Assembly: GCA_005880915.1 (NCBI GenBank)
Contig: VBIW01000060.1
Coordinates: 1 to 39,289, forward strand
From: Chloroflexota bacterium
GTDB taxonomy: Bacteria; Chloroflexota; Dormibacteria; Dormibacterales; Dormibacteraceae
DNA: 39,289 nucleotides
Direction: 5' to 3'
The stretch's first letter is position 1. Every line of letters begins with the position of its first letter. This document shows, piece by piece, positions 23,251 through 30,313 of the stretch. The notes under the pieces were generated by a model. The model was given only the letters and a program-made list of their open reading frames with translations, had not been told where the DNA came from and made no database searches. The position numbers and the translations under genes were made by a program.

Positions 23251-24155
23251 CCTCTCCGTACCTCGGCTGGAAGAAGGCCGAGCTGCACTGCCACCTCGAC
23301 GGCGCGGTGCGCGGGTCGACTGCGGAGGAGCTGTCTGGCCGGAGGGGACTTCACATGGTCGCGCCAGACGACTGCCCGAGCCAGGCCGAGTACATCAAGT
23401 ACTTCGACGACGCAATCGCCGTCATGCAGACGGAGGCCGCGCTAGAGCGGATCGCGTACGAGCTGTGCGTCGACTCGGCCAATGAGAACATCGACTACCT
23501 CGAGGTGCGATGGGCGCCTCGGCTTCACCTCCGAGCGCGGTTGACGGTCACGCAGGTCATTGAGGCGGTCCTGTCAGGGCTGCGCGGGGGACCGATCAGG
23601 GCGGTGGCGATCGTCTGCGCGATGCGGAGCCATTCCACTGCCAAGAATGTCGAGCTGGCACGGATCGCGGGCAAGTTCGCCGGCCTGGGCGTGGTCGGCT
23701 TCGATCTTGCGGGCAACGAGGCGCGCTTCGAGACAACAAGGCACCGACCAGCCTTCGACGCGGCCCGCGCGGCGGGTCTTCACCTCACATGCCACGCGGG
23801 AGAAGCGGGAGATCCATCGAGGGTTGAGGAGGCGTTGGACCTTGGCATCGAGCGGATCGCCCATGGCGTCATCGGCGCCCGCGTGCCAAGCATCGTCGAG
23901 CGAATTCGCACCGAGGGGGTTGTGCTCGACATGTGCCCGACCGCGAACTGGAAGTGCAAGGCGGTGCAGGCGATTGCCGAGCATCCCCTGCCTCGACTTG
24001 TGCGCGGCGGAGTTCGCTGCACGATCAGCACCGACTCGCGCACCGTCGCGGACACAACCCTGACCCACGAATTCGATCTGATGGCGGGCATAGGCATGAC
24101 GGACGATGAGCTGCGCCAATGCAACGAAACCGCCTACGAAGCGAAATTCGGTTGA
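23247..24155 (+). CDS. add: Adenosine deaminase family protein (start codon unclear)
   Basis: A metal-dependent deaminase that would turn adenosine or deoxyadenosine into inosine forms. All main ligands are visible: KAELHCHLDGAVR (the HxH), CHAGEAGD (third His), RIAHGV, and ISTDSRTV (the Asp). The only nearby standard start, GTG at 23307, would remove the HxH motif. The frame is open further back, with an ATA at 23247 overlapping the hpt TAG as ATAG; I place the start there as a possible non-standard start, giving 302 residues. A sequencing or assembly error is an alternative. It follows hpt without a gap. Confidence 0.82.
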   Translation: MASPYLGWKKAELHCHLDGAVRGSTAEELSGRRGLHMVAPDDCPSQAEYIKYFDDAIAVMQTEAALERIAYELCVDSANENIDYLEVRWAPRLHLRARLTVTQVIEAVLSGLRGGPIRAVAIVCAMRSHSTAKNVELARIAGKFAGLGVVGFDLAGNEARFETTRHRPAFDAARAAGLHLTCHAGEAGDPSRVEEALDLGIERIAHGVIGARVPSIVERIRTEGVVLDMCPTANWKCKAVQAIAEHPLPRLVRGGVRCTISTDSRTVADTTLTHEFDLMAGIGMTDDELRQCNETAYEAKFG

Positions 24156-24164
24156 TATAGCTTT

Positions 24165-24187
24165 CCCTCCCCGCTCGCCGGGGAGGG
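24165..24187. terminator. Hairpin after the adenosine deaminase gene
   Basis: CCCTCCCC and GGGGAGGG form a perfect 8-bp stem around GCTCGCC just after the stop codon, followed by a further GGGAGGGG. It lies between convergent genes and resembles short REP-like hairpins; it may end transcription. Confidence 0.5.
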
Positions 24188-24222
24188 TCAGGGAGGGGAC
24201 GTCCGCTCTATCTACGACCACG

Positions 24223-24280
24223 CGTTAGGCGCCTGACGAACCATTCACAGGCGAGCCATCAGCGCGTTAGGCGCCTAACG
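24223..24280. repeat. Two palindromes with 42-base spacing
   Basis: CGTTAGGCGCCTAACG (24265-24280) is a perfect 16-base palindrome. A near copy, CGTTAGGCGCCTGACG, starts exactly 42 bases earlier at 24223. They lie between the convergent adenosine deaminase and upp genes. They could be tandem protein sites or part of a termination structure. Confidence 0.7.
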
Positions 24281-24296
24281 ACACCATCCGGCCCTC

Positions 24297-24926
24297 TCAG
24301 CCCGTGCCGAACAACCTGTCCCCGAAGTCCCCCAAACCCGGCACGATGTACGCCTTGTCATTGAGCCGCTCGTCCAGCGCCGCGGTGTAGATGTCGACCT
24401 CGGGGTGGCGCTCTTGAAGCACCTTCACGCCTTCTGGTGCGGCGACGATGCAGATCATCCGGGTGTCCTGCCCGCCCGCCTCCTTGATCAGGTCCAGCGC
24501 CTGCGCCGCCGAGCCGCCGGTCGCGAGCATAGGATCGAGCAATAGCGGGATCTTGCCCGCCAGGCCAGGCAGCTTGTTGTAGTAGATGCGCGCGACGGCG
24601 GTCTTTTCGTCGCGTTCGAGGCCGATGTAGCCGACGCTGACCCGAGGCAGCAGCTCCAACACGGGAGCCAGCAAACCGAGGCCGGCGCGCAGCACAGGGA
24701 TCGCGACCACCTCCTTCTCAATCTCGATTGCGTCCGCGTCGGCGAGAGGAGTTCGCACCTTGCTGTGCCGCACCGGGAGGTCTGCCGTCGCCTCGTACAG
24801 CAGCATGGTGATGACATTGCGCGCCAGAGCGCGAAATTCGTCAGGCTGCGTCGAGCTGTCGCGCAGGCCGCGAAGGCTGTCAGCGACGAGCGGATGCTTA
24901 CTTACGCTGAGCGGCAATGCCGTCAC
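24297..24926 (-). CDS. upp: Uracil phosphoribosyltransferase
   Basis: A 209-residue enzyme that makes UMP from uracil and PRPP. It has the PRPP-binding loop LLLDPMLATGGSAAQALDLIKEAG and the C-terminal uracil-site stretch IYTAALDERLNDKAYIVPGLGDFGDRLFGTG, both typical of Upp. The start is GTG, inside the end of the upstream uridine phosphorylase gene (overlap of 29 bases), so the two are co-translated. Together they recover uracil from uridine. Length is normal for the family. Confidence 0.96.
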   Translation of the reverse strand: MTALPLSVSKHPLVADSLRGLRDSSTQPDEFRALARNVITMLLYEATADLPVRHSKVRTPLADADAIEIEKEVVAIPVLRAGLGLLAPVLELLPRVSVGYIGLERDEKTAVARIYYNKLPGLAGKIPLLLDPMLATGGSAAQALDLIKEAGGQDTRMICIVAAPEGVKVLQERHPEVDIYTAALDERLNDKAYIVPGLGDFGDRLFGTG

Positions 24927-25668
24927 GCGCGATCAGGCGACGCAGTGCGTCGACGGCGACCTTCAGCATGCGGTCCATGTAGGAGGGGTCGAGATGATGG
25001 ATCTCTCCGGCTCCGAGCTCATCCACGCAGAGGTTGATCGTCCCCGCACGAAGCTTGCGCAGCCGCGCCACGACAAAAAGCGTCGAGGATTCCATGTCGT
25101 TGCTCAGCACGCCGGCCTTCGACCACATCTCCAGCTCATCGCGCAGGTGCGGGCGAGGCATGCGGTCGGGCAGAAGGTCGGAGTAGAGAGCATCGACCGA
25201 GCGAATGATGCCGACGTGATGAGGCGCACCGGAAGCCTCGGCCGCCTCCACCAGCGCGTTGACCACGTCGAGCGACGCGACCGCCGGGTATTCGGGCGGC
25301 ACGTATCCGTTGGGTGTTCCCTCGGTTCGAACCGCCCCATAGGCGATGACGAGGTCGCCCATCTTGATCTCGGGCTGCGCCGCCCCGCAGGTGCCTACAC
25401 GTAGAAAGGTATGCACGCCGAGCTCGTTCAGCTCTTCCACGGCAATCGCCACCGATGGGCCTCCCATGCCGGTCGACATCGCCGACACCTTCACCCCGCC
25501 GAGCGTGCCGGTGAACGTCCGGTACTCGCGGCTGAACGCAATCTCGCGCGCTCCGTCGAGGTACTTGGCGATCATCGGGGTACGCCCCGGATCGCCGGGC
25601 ACGAGCACGTACTCCCCGACATCGCCCTGTCCCAGGCCGACGTGATACTTCTTCTCGGTCACTTTCAT
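24898..25668 (-). CDS. udp: Uridine phosphorylase-like nucleoside phosphorylase
   Basis: A 256-residue enzyme of the NP-I phosphorylase family: YHVGLGQGDVGEYVLVPGDPGRTPMIAKYLD (phosphate site), EYRTFTGTLGGVKVSAMSTGMGGPSVAIAVEEL, FLRVGTCGAAQPEIKMGDLVIAYGAVRTEGT, and VLSNDMESSTLFVVARLRKLRAGTI, where the DMESS-type motif binds ribose. It would split uridine, and perhaps deoxyuridine, with phosphate to uracil and pentose 1-phosphate. The placement before upp supports uridine as substrate. A related purine-nucleoside activity cannot be excluded from sequence alone. Confidence 0.9.
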   Translation of the reverse strand: MKVTEKKYHVGLGQGDVGEYVLVPGDPGRTPMIAKYLDGAREIAFSREYRTFTGTLGGVKVSAMSTGMGGPSVAIAVEELNELGVHTFLRVGTCGAAQPEIKMGDLVIAYGAVRTEGTPNGYVPPEYPAVASLDVVNALVEAAEASGAPHHVGIIRSVDALYSDLLPDRMPRPHLRDELEMWSKAGVLSNDMESSTLFVVARLRKLRAGTINLCVDELGAGEIHHLDPSYMDRMLKVAVDALRRLIARDGIAAQRK

Positions 25669-25680
25669 GGGCGCGCAATA

Positions 25681-26973
25681 CTATGCGCCGTTCCGGATAC
25701 TGGCCCTGTCCACCCTTGCCAGTATGTGAGGCGGCTTACTGACCTCATGGTCGCTCAGTCGCCATGCACGGCGCAGCCGCGGCGTCACTCGCTCGACGAG
25801 CTCCGCCGAGCGCGCATGGACAGTCACGAGGGGATCGCCGGCCTTTACGGGCGCGCCGACCTGGGCCTCGATGACCAGACCCGCTGCGGGATCGACCCTG
25901 TCCTCCTTGCGCAGGCGCCCGGCGCCGAGCTCGAGCGCCGAGAGCCCAACCTCGAGGGCGTCGATCGCCTCTACATGCCCGTCGCGGTCCGCCGTCACCT
26001 GGACCTGGACCGGCGCCACGGGAAGGCCTCTCTCCAGCCGGCCACCCTGGGCAGCCAGCATCTGCTCGAACTTCTCACGTCCGGCGCCTGAGCGCATCGC
26101 CTTCTCTGGGTCGGCCGACACTCCCGCCAGCTCGCACATCTCACGCGTCACCCTGATGCAGACCTCGAGCAGATCCGCGTCGCCCTCACCGGAAAGCGCG
26201 TCAAGCGCCTCCTGCACCTCGAGCGCGTTCCCGACCGAGCGGCCGAGCGGGTTGTCCATCGCGGTGACCAGCGCCACCGTGCGCCGCCCTGCGCCTTCTC
26301 CCAGCGTCACCATCTCCGCGGCCAGCTCCTCGGCCGACGCAACATCGGGCATGAATGCGCCTCGCCCGAACTTCACATCGAGCACGATGGCATCCGCGCC
26401 CGCGGCTATCTTCTTCGACATCACGCTCGACGCGATCAGCGGTATCGACGGCACAGTCGCGGTGACGTCGCGCAGCGCGTAGAGCAGCTTGTCCGCCGGC
26501 ACCATGCGCGGCGATTGCGCCGCGACCGCGATCCCCACCTCGAGGACCTGCTTGATAAACCGCTCCGGCTCGAGGTCGACTGTGAGCCCCGGGACCGACT
26601 CGAGCTTGTCGAGGGTGCCACCGGTGTGGGCGAGGGCGCGGCCGCTGAGCTTGGGCACCTTCACCCCGCACGCGGCGGCGAGCGGCGCCGCGACCAGCGT
26701 CACCTTGTCGCCGACTCCGCCGGTCGAGTGCTTGTCGACCTTGATCCCCGGGATGGCGCTCAGGTCGAGGACCTCGCCGCTCTCGATCATCGCCCTGGTC
26801 AGCGCGAGGGTCTCCGGCGCGGTCATGCCGCGGATGCAGACCGCCATCAGCCAGGCCGCCATCTGGTAGTCCGGGATCTCCTTTCGCAGGTAGCCGCTGA
26901 GCAGAAACTGGATCTCTTCGGGCGAGTGCTCGCGCCCGTCGCGCTTGCGGCCGATGACCTCCAGAGCGTTCAT
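25681..26973 (-). CDS. deoA: Pyrimidine-nucleoside (thymidine) phosphorylase
   Basis: A 430-residue type II nucleoside phosphorylase that splits thymidine, and often uridine and deoxyuridine, with phosphate. The domain order is normal: helical start MNALEVIGRKRDGREHSPEEIQFLL, phosphate loop VDKHSTGGVGDKVTL, KLSGRALAHTGGTLDKLESVPG, and VLDVKFGRGAFM, with a C-terminal lipoyl-like barrel (LGAGRLRKEDRVDPAAGLVIEAQVG). ATG 26973 matches the usual start of the family and has GAGAAT 7 bases upstream. It is only 12 bases from udp, giving a leftward deoA-udp-upp operon, divergent from the nucleoside importer. Confidence 0.94.
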   Translation of the reverse strand: MNALEVIGRKRDGREHSPEEIQFLLSGYLRKEIPDYQMAAWLMAVCIRGMTAPETLALTRAMIESGEVLDLSAIPGIKVDKHSTGGVGDKVTLVAAPLAAACGVKVPKLSGRALAHTGGTLDKLESVPGLTVDLEPERFIKQVLEVGIAVAAQSPRMVPADKLLYALRDVTATVPSIPLIASSVMSKKIAAGADAIVLDVKFGRGAFMPDVASAEELAAEMVTLGEGAGRRTVALVTAMDNPLGRSVGNALEVQEALDALSGEGDADLLEVCIRVTREMCELAGVSADPEKAMRSGAGREKFEQMLAAQGGRLERGLPVAPVQVQVTADRDGHVEAIDALEVGLSALELGAGRLRKEDRVDPAAGLVIEAQVGAPVKAGDPLVTVHARSAELVERVTPRLRRAWRLSDHEVSKPPHILARVDRASIRNGA

Positions 26974-27017
26974 CCCCGCAATTCTCCGCGCTCCCAGACC
27001 ACCAGATAGGGCGGGTG

Positions 27018-27023
27018 TACAAT
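27018..27023 (+). promoter_or_regulatory. -10-like element upstream of the importer operon
   Basis: TACAAT in the divergent deoA-bmp gap points rightward. Its start site would fall near 27030, only about 15 bases before the terminator-like hairpin. No good -35 hexamer is visible. Confidence 0.4.
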
Positions 27024-27044
27024 CCGGCCGACCGAGCGATCCGC

Positions 27045-27065
27045 GCCCAGCCGGCTGGGCTTTTT
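27045..27065 (+). terminator. Intrinsic terminator-like hairpin in the bmp leader
   Basis: GCCCAGCCGGCTGGGC is a perfect 16-base palindrome followed at once by TTTTT. It points rightward and lies 24 bases before the BMP lipoprotein ATG. The only rightward gene before it ends 2.9 kb away, so it looks like an attenuator of the importer operon rather than an ordinary end-of-gene terminator. Confidence 0.75.
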
Positions 27066-27089
27066 CAGTTGAAGGGAGAGCAAACAAGG

Positions 27090-28118
27090 ATGGCGCATAA
27101 GCGGTTCAAGTTCCTGGGCGTGGTAGCCGCGGTGCTGATGCTGGCCGTGGCGTGCGGCGGCACTACTGGCGGCGGCAACTCGAAGCAATACAAGATCGGG
27201 CTCGTCACGGACACGGGCGGTCTGAACGATCAGAGCTTCAACCACCTGGCTTACGTAGGTCTCGAGAAAGCCAAGTCTGACTTTGGGATTCTCGACTCTG
27301 TCACGGAGTCGCACAGCGGCAACGACTATGTGCCGAACCTGACGAACTTCGCGTCGAAGAACTACGACCTGGTGATCGGCGTCGGCTTCCTGATGGCCGA
27401 GGCGGTCGGGACGGTTTCCGGCCAGTTCCCCAATATCCACTTCGCGATCATCGACGGCGCCGGCACGGACGCCAACGGAAACGACCTGAAGCACACGAAC
27501 GTGCAGTCGCTTTACTTCAAGGAGCAGGACGCCGGAGCCATGGTCGGCGTGATCGCCGGCATGCTCGAGAAGCAGGGCAAAGCAAAGAAGAACAAGGGCG
27601 TGATCAGCGCGGTCGGCGGAGTGAGCATCCCGCCGGTCAACCACTACATCGCCGGCTACAAGTGGGCCGCGGTGATGGAAGACCCCGGGATCAAAGTCGA
27701 GGTCGGCTACTCCAACGACTTCAGCGACGCCACCAAGTGCCAGGGTGTCGCCAAAGCTCAGATCAATGACGGGGCCGACGTCCTGTTCCAGGTCGCCGGC
27801 GGCTGCGGGCTCGGCGTGCTCCAGGCCGCAGGACAGGCTGGCGTGTACAGCATCGGGGTCGACGCTGACCAGAAGAGCGCGGATGCGTCTGTCATCGCGA
27901 GCGCCCTGAAGAAGGTCGACGTGGCGACGTACACCGCGATCAAGAACGTCGTCAACGGCCAGTTCCAGGCCGGAGCGCTCACCTTCAGCATCGCCAATGG
28001 CGGAGCAGGTTACGCAGTTGACAACCTGACCCTCCCGGCGGACATCCAGACCGAGCTGAAGAACGTTCAGGACAAGATCGCGGCAGGCACGCTGACCCCA
28101 CCGGCGGACATTCCGTAG
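27090..28118 (+). CDS. BMP-family nucleoside ABC transporter, substrate-binding lipoprotein
   Basis: A 342-residue lipoprotein: MAHKRFKFLGVVAAVLMLAVAC with Cys22 as lipid site and a Gly/Thr/Asn-rich linker. The BMP/Med fold is evident in KIGLVTDTGGLNDQSFNHLAYVGLEKAK, NFASKNYDLVIGVGFLMAEAV, YFKEQDAGAMVGVIAG, VLFQVAGGCGLGVLQAA and GVYSIGVDADQK. BMP proteins bind nucleosides (such as PnrA in spirochetes) and deliver them to an ABC importer. A Shine-Dalgarno AAGGGAGAG precedes the ATG, after a terminator-like hairpin. The neighbours on both sides support nucleosides as the substrate. Confidence 0.93.
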   Translation: MAHKRFKFLGVVAAVLMLAVACGGTTGGGNSKQYKIGLVTDTGGLNDQSFNHLAYVGLEKAKSDFGILDSVTESHSGNDYVPNLTNFASKNYDLVIGVGFLMAEAVGTVSGQFPNIHFAIIDGAGTDANGNDLKHTNVQSLYFKEQDAGAMVGVIAGMLEKQGKAKKNKGVISAVGGVSIPPVNHYIAGYKWAAVMEDPGIKVEVGYSNDFSDATKCQGVAKAQINDGADVLFQVAGGCGLGVLQAAGQAGVYSIGVDADQKSADASVIASALKKVDVATYTAIKNVVNGQFQAGALTFSIANGGAGYAVDNLTLPADIQTELKNVQDKIAAGTLTPPADIP

Positions 28119-28144
28119 CTTTCGCTTCGGGGACGGGCGCGACG

Positions 28145-29359
28145 ATGTCGACCCGTCCCCGACCGCCCTCACTGCCGCCGATAGTTCGCCGCCTCGTACG
28201 CGGCCTGGCCATGCCCCTGGGCTCGGTACTGCTCGCATTCGTGATCGGCGGCCTGCTCGTCGCGGCCACGGGCGGCAACCCGTTCAGCGCCTACGCCGCT
28301 CTCCTGTGCGGCGGCTTCGGGATCGCCTGCGCCAATGGCGAGAACCCGGCGCTCCAGATCTCGAACACGATCGTGTTCATCATCCCGCTCATCACGACCG
28401 GCGTCGCCGTGGCGCTTCCGTTTCGCGCCGGGCTGTTCAACATCGGCGCCGAGGGCCAGCTGCTGGCCGGCTCGGTCGCCTGCACCGCGATCGGGATCAA
28501 GTTCAGCTCGCTCCCTTCGCCGATCCTGCTGCCGATGGTCCTCATCGGGGGCATGGTCGCGGGCGCGTTGTGGGCCAGCGTGGCAGGAATCCTGAAAGCC
28601 ACCATTGGCGCTCACGAGGTGGTGACCACGATCATGATGAATTACGTCGCGCAGTGGTTCGTGCGCTTTTTGATCATCGGCGGTCCGCTGCAGCTCGCGC
28701 CTGGCACATCCAAGTCCTCACCGATTGGAGCCGGGGCGCGCCTGGCGACCGTCCTTCCCAACGACAACTCGCTGATCATCTTTGGGTTGCCGGCAAGTGT
28801 CTTCCGCGTCCACACCGGACTCTTGATCGCCCTCGCCGCCGCCACGGCGTTTGCCTTTCTCCTGTGGCGAACCTCCCTCGGATATGAGATCCGCGCCGTG
28901 GGGCAGAGTCAGAAGGCGGCACGCTACGCGGGGGTCAGCGTGCGGCGCACCATCATCGTCACGATGCTCATCGCGGGCGCCTTCTCCGGGCTCGCGGGGG
29001 CAATCGAGATCGCTGGCGTCGACCACAACCTCACGGACAAATACTTCACCGACACGACCGGCTTCGACGCGATCGCGGTGGCCCTGCTCGGTCTGGGCAG
29101 CGCGGTTGGCATCGTGCTGGCGGCGGTGCTTTTCGGCGCGCTGCACGCAGGCGGCTCGATCATGCAGGCCGACGCCAACATCTCCGGCAACCTGGTCTTC
29201 ATCCTCCAGGCGCTGATCCTGTTCAGCATCGCGGCCAACTTCGTGGGTGCGATCAGGCAGCGGATCCCGGGCCTTGGCCGACCCACGGTCCTGCCGCCGG
29301 AGATGCCGCCCGCCGCACCGTTGATGACCGAGGCGGCGGCGCCGCCGCCGGAGACCTGA
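28145..29359 (+). CDS. Nucleoside ABC transporter permease 1
   Basis: A 404-residue membrane protein of the branched-chain/nucleoside-type ABC permease family (YufP/NupP-like). It has about nine hydrophobic segments, with LPFRAGLFNIGAEGQLLAGSVA, GILKATIGAHEVVTTIMMNYVA, and the coupling stretch GYEIRAVGQSQKAARYAGVSVRRT that meets the ATPase. The C-terminus is a Pro/Ala-rich cytosolic tail. It is 26 bases after the BMP gene and 3 bases before the second permease, which should form the other half of the channel. Confidence 0.92.
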   Translation: MSTRPRPPSLPPIVRRLVRGLAMPLGSVLLAFVIGGLLVAATGGNPFSAYAALLCGGFGIACANGENPALQISNTIVFIIPLITTGVAVALPFRAGLFNIGAEGQLLAGSVACTAIGIKFSSLPSPILLPMVLIGGMVAGALWASVAGILKATIGAHEVVTTIMMNYVAQWFVRFLIIGGPLQLAPGTSKSSPIGAGARLATVLPNDNSLIIFGLPASVFRVHTGLLIALAAATAFAFLLWRTSLGYEIRAVGQSQKAARYAGVSVRRTIIVTMLIAGAFSGLAGAIEIAGVDHNLTDKYFTDTTGFDAIAVALLGLGSAVGIVLAAVLFGALHAGGSIMQADANISGNLVFILQALILFSIAANFVGAIRQRIPGLGRPTVLPPEMPPAAPLMTEAAAPPPET

Positions 29360-29362
29360 GTC

Positions 29363-30313
29363 GTGTCTGCCCTGACCGACATCCTCCACCTGCTGCTCAC
29401 CGCGAACCTGTGGCAGGCCACGCTGGCAGCCGCGGTGCTGCTGCTGCTGCCGGCGCTTGGTGGAACGATCTCCGAGCGCAGCGGCGTGGTGAACATCGCC
29501 ATGGAAGGCATGATGCTCACGGGCGCCTTCTTCGGCGTGGTGGCCGACCTCGCCTGGCACAACCCATGGCTCGCGACCGGCGTGGCCATGCTCGCGGGCG
29601 CGCTCATGGCGACAATCCATGCGGTGGTGTCGATCCAGTTCCGCGCGGACCAGATCGTCAGCGGCATCGCGATCAACATCGCCGCTGTCGGACTCACCGT
29701 TTTCCTTCTCAACCGCATCTACGGGCTGCAGGACGTCGGTCATGTGGGCGCAAGCAACCTGCTGCCGAACATCAACGTGCCGGGCTTCGACCAGATCCCG
29801 TTTTTCGGCAAGGTCCTGTTCCAGCAGAACGTGATCGTCTATGTGGCCCTGGTGCTGCTGGTGCTCACCCACCTCGTCCTGTTTCGAACGCGACTCGGAC
29901 TGCGCATCCGCGCGGTTGGCGAGCACCCCCAGGCCGCGGACACCGCTGGCATCAACGTTTTTGCGATCCGCTACGGGGCGGTGATCACGAGCGGCTTGCT
30001 GTCAGGGCTGTCGGGCGCATTCCTCGCCATCGGCATCTCCAATACCTTCGTGCCCAACATGACCGACGGCCGAGGGTACATCGCCCTCGCCGCGATGATC
30101 TTCGGCAAATGGACGCCCTTCGGGGCGTTCGTCGCGTGCCTGATCTTCGGTCTCGGCCAGGCGATCTACGACAACAACTCGATCATCCATGTGTCGCAGT
30201 ACCTGCTCAGCATGCTGCCCTATGTCCTGACGCTGATCGTCCTTGCGGGCCTCGTCGGTCGCAGCACGCCGCCCGCTGCGGACGGCCTGCCTTACGTGCC
30301 GGGTTCGGAATGA
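29363..30313 (+). CDS. Nucleoside ABC transporter permease 2
   Basis: A 316-residue permease, partner of the one before it (YufQ/NupQ-like). Signatures: LPALGGTISERSGVVNIAMEGMMLTGAFFGVVA, VVSIQFRADQIVSGIAINIAAVGLTVFLL, and the coupling loop RLGLRIRAVGEHPQAADTAGINVFAIRYGAV, followed by GRGYIALAAMIFGKWTPFGAFVACLIFGLGQAI. The start is GTG, and its stop overlaps the ATPase ATG as ATGA. About eight membrane helices are visible, which is usual. Confidence 0.93.
   Translation: MSALTDILHLLLTANLWQATLAAAVLLLLPALGGTISERSGVVNIAMEGMMLTGAFFGVVADLAWHNPWLATGVAMLAGALMATIHAVVSIQFRADQIVSGIAINIAAVGLTVFLLNRIYGLQDVGHVGASNLLPNINVPGFDQIPFFGKVLFQQNVIVYVALVLLVLTHLVLFRTRLGLRIRAVGEHPQAADTAGINVFAIRYGAVITSGLLSGLSGAFLAIGISNTFVPNMTDGRGYIALAAMIFGKWTPFGAFVACLIFGLGQAIYDNNSIIHVSQYLLSMLPYVLTLIVLAGLVGRSTPPAADGLPYVPGSE

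Noticed and set aside
22672..24155. A single HPT-adenosine deaminase fusion made by -1 frameshifting
   Set aside because: The deaminase frame is open upstream of the hpt stop, but there is no slippery heptamer in the last hpt codons (ATT TAT TCG CTG ACA) and no clear stimulating structure. A non-standard start or a sequence error is simpler.
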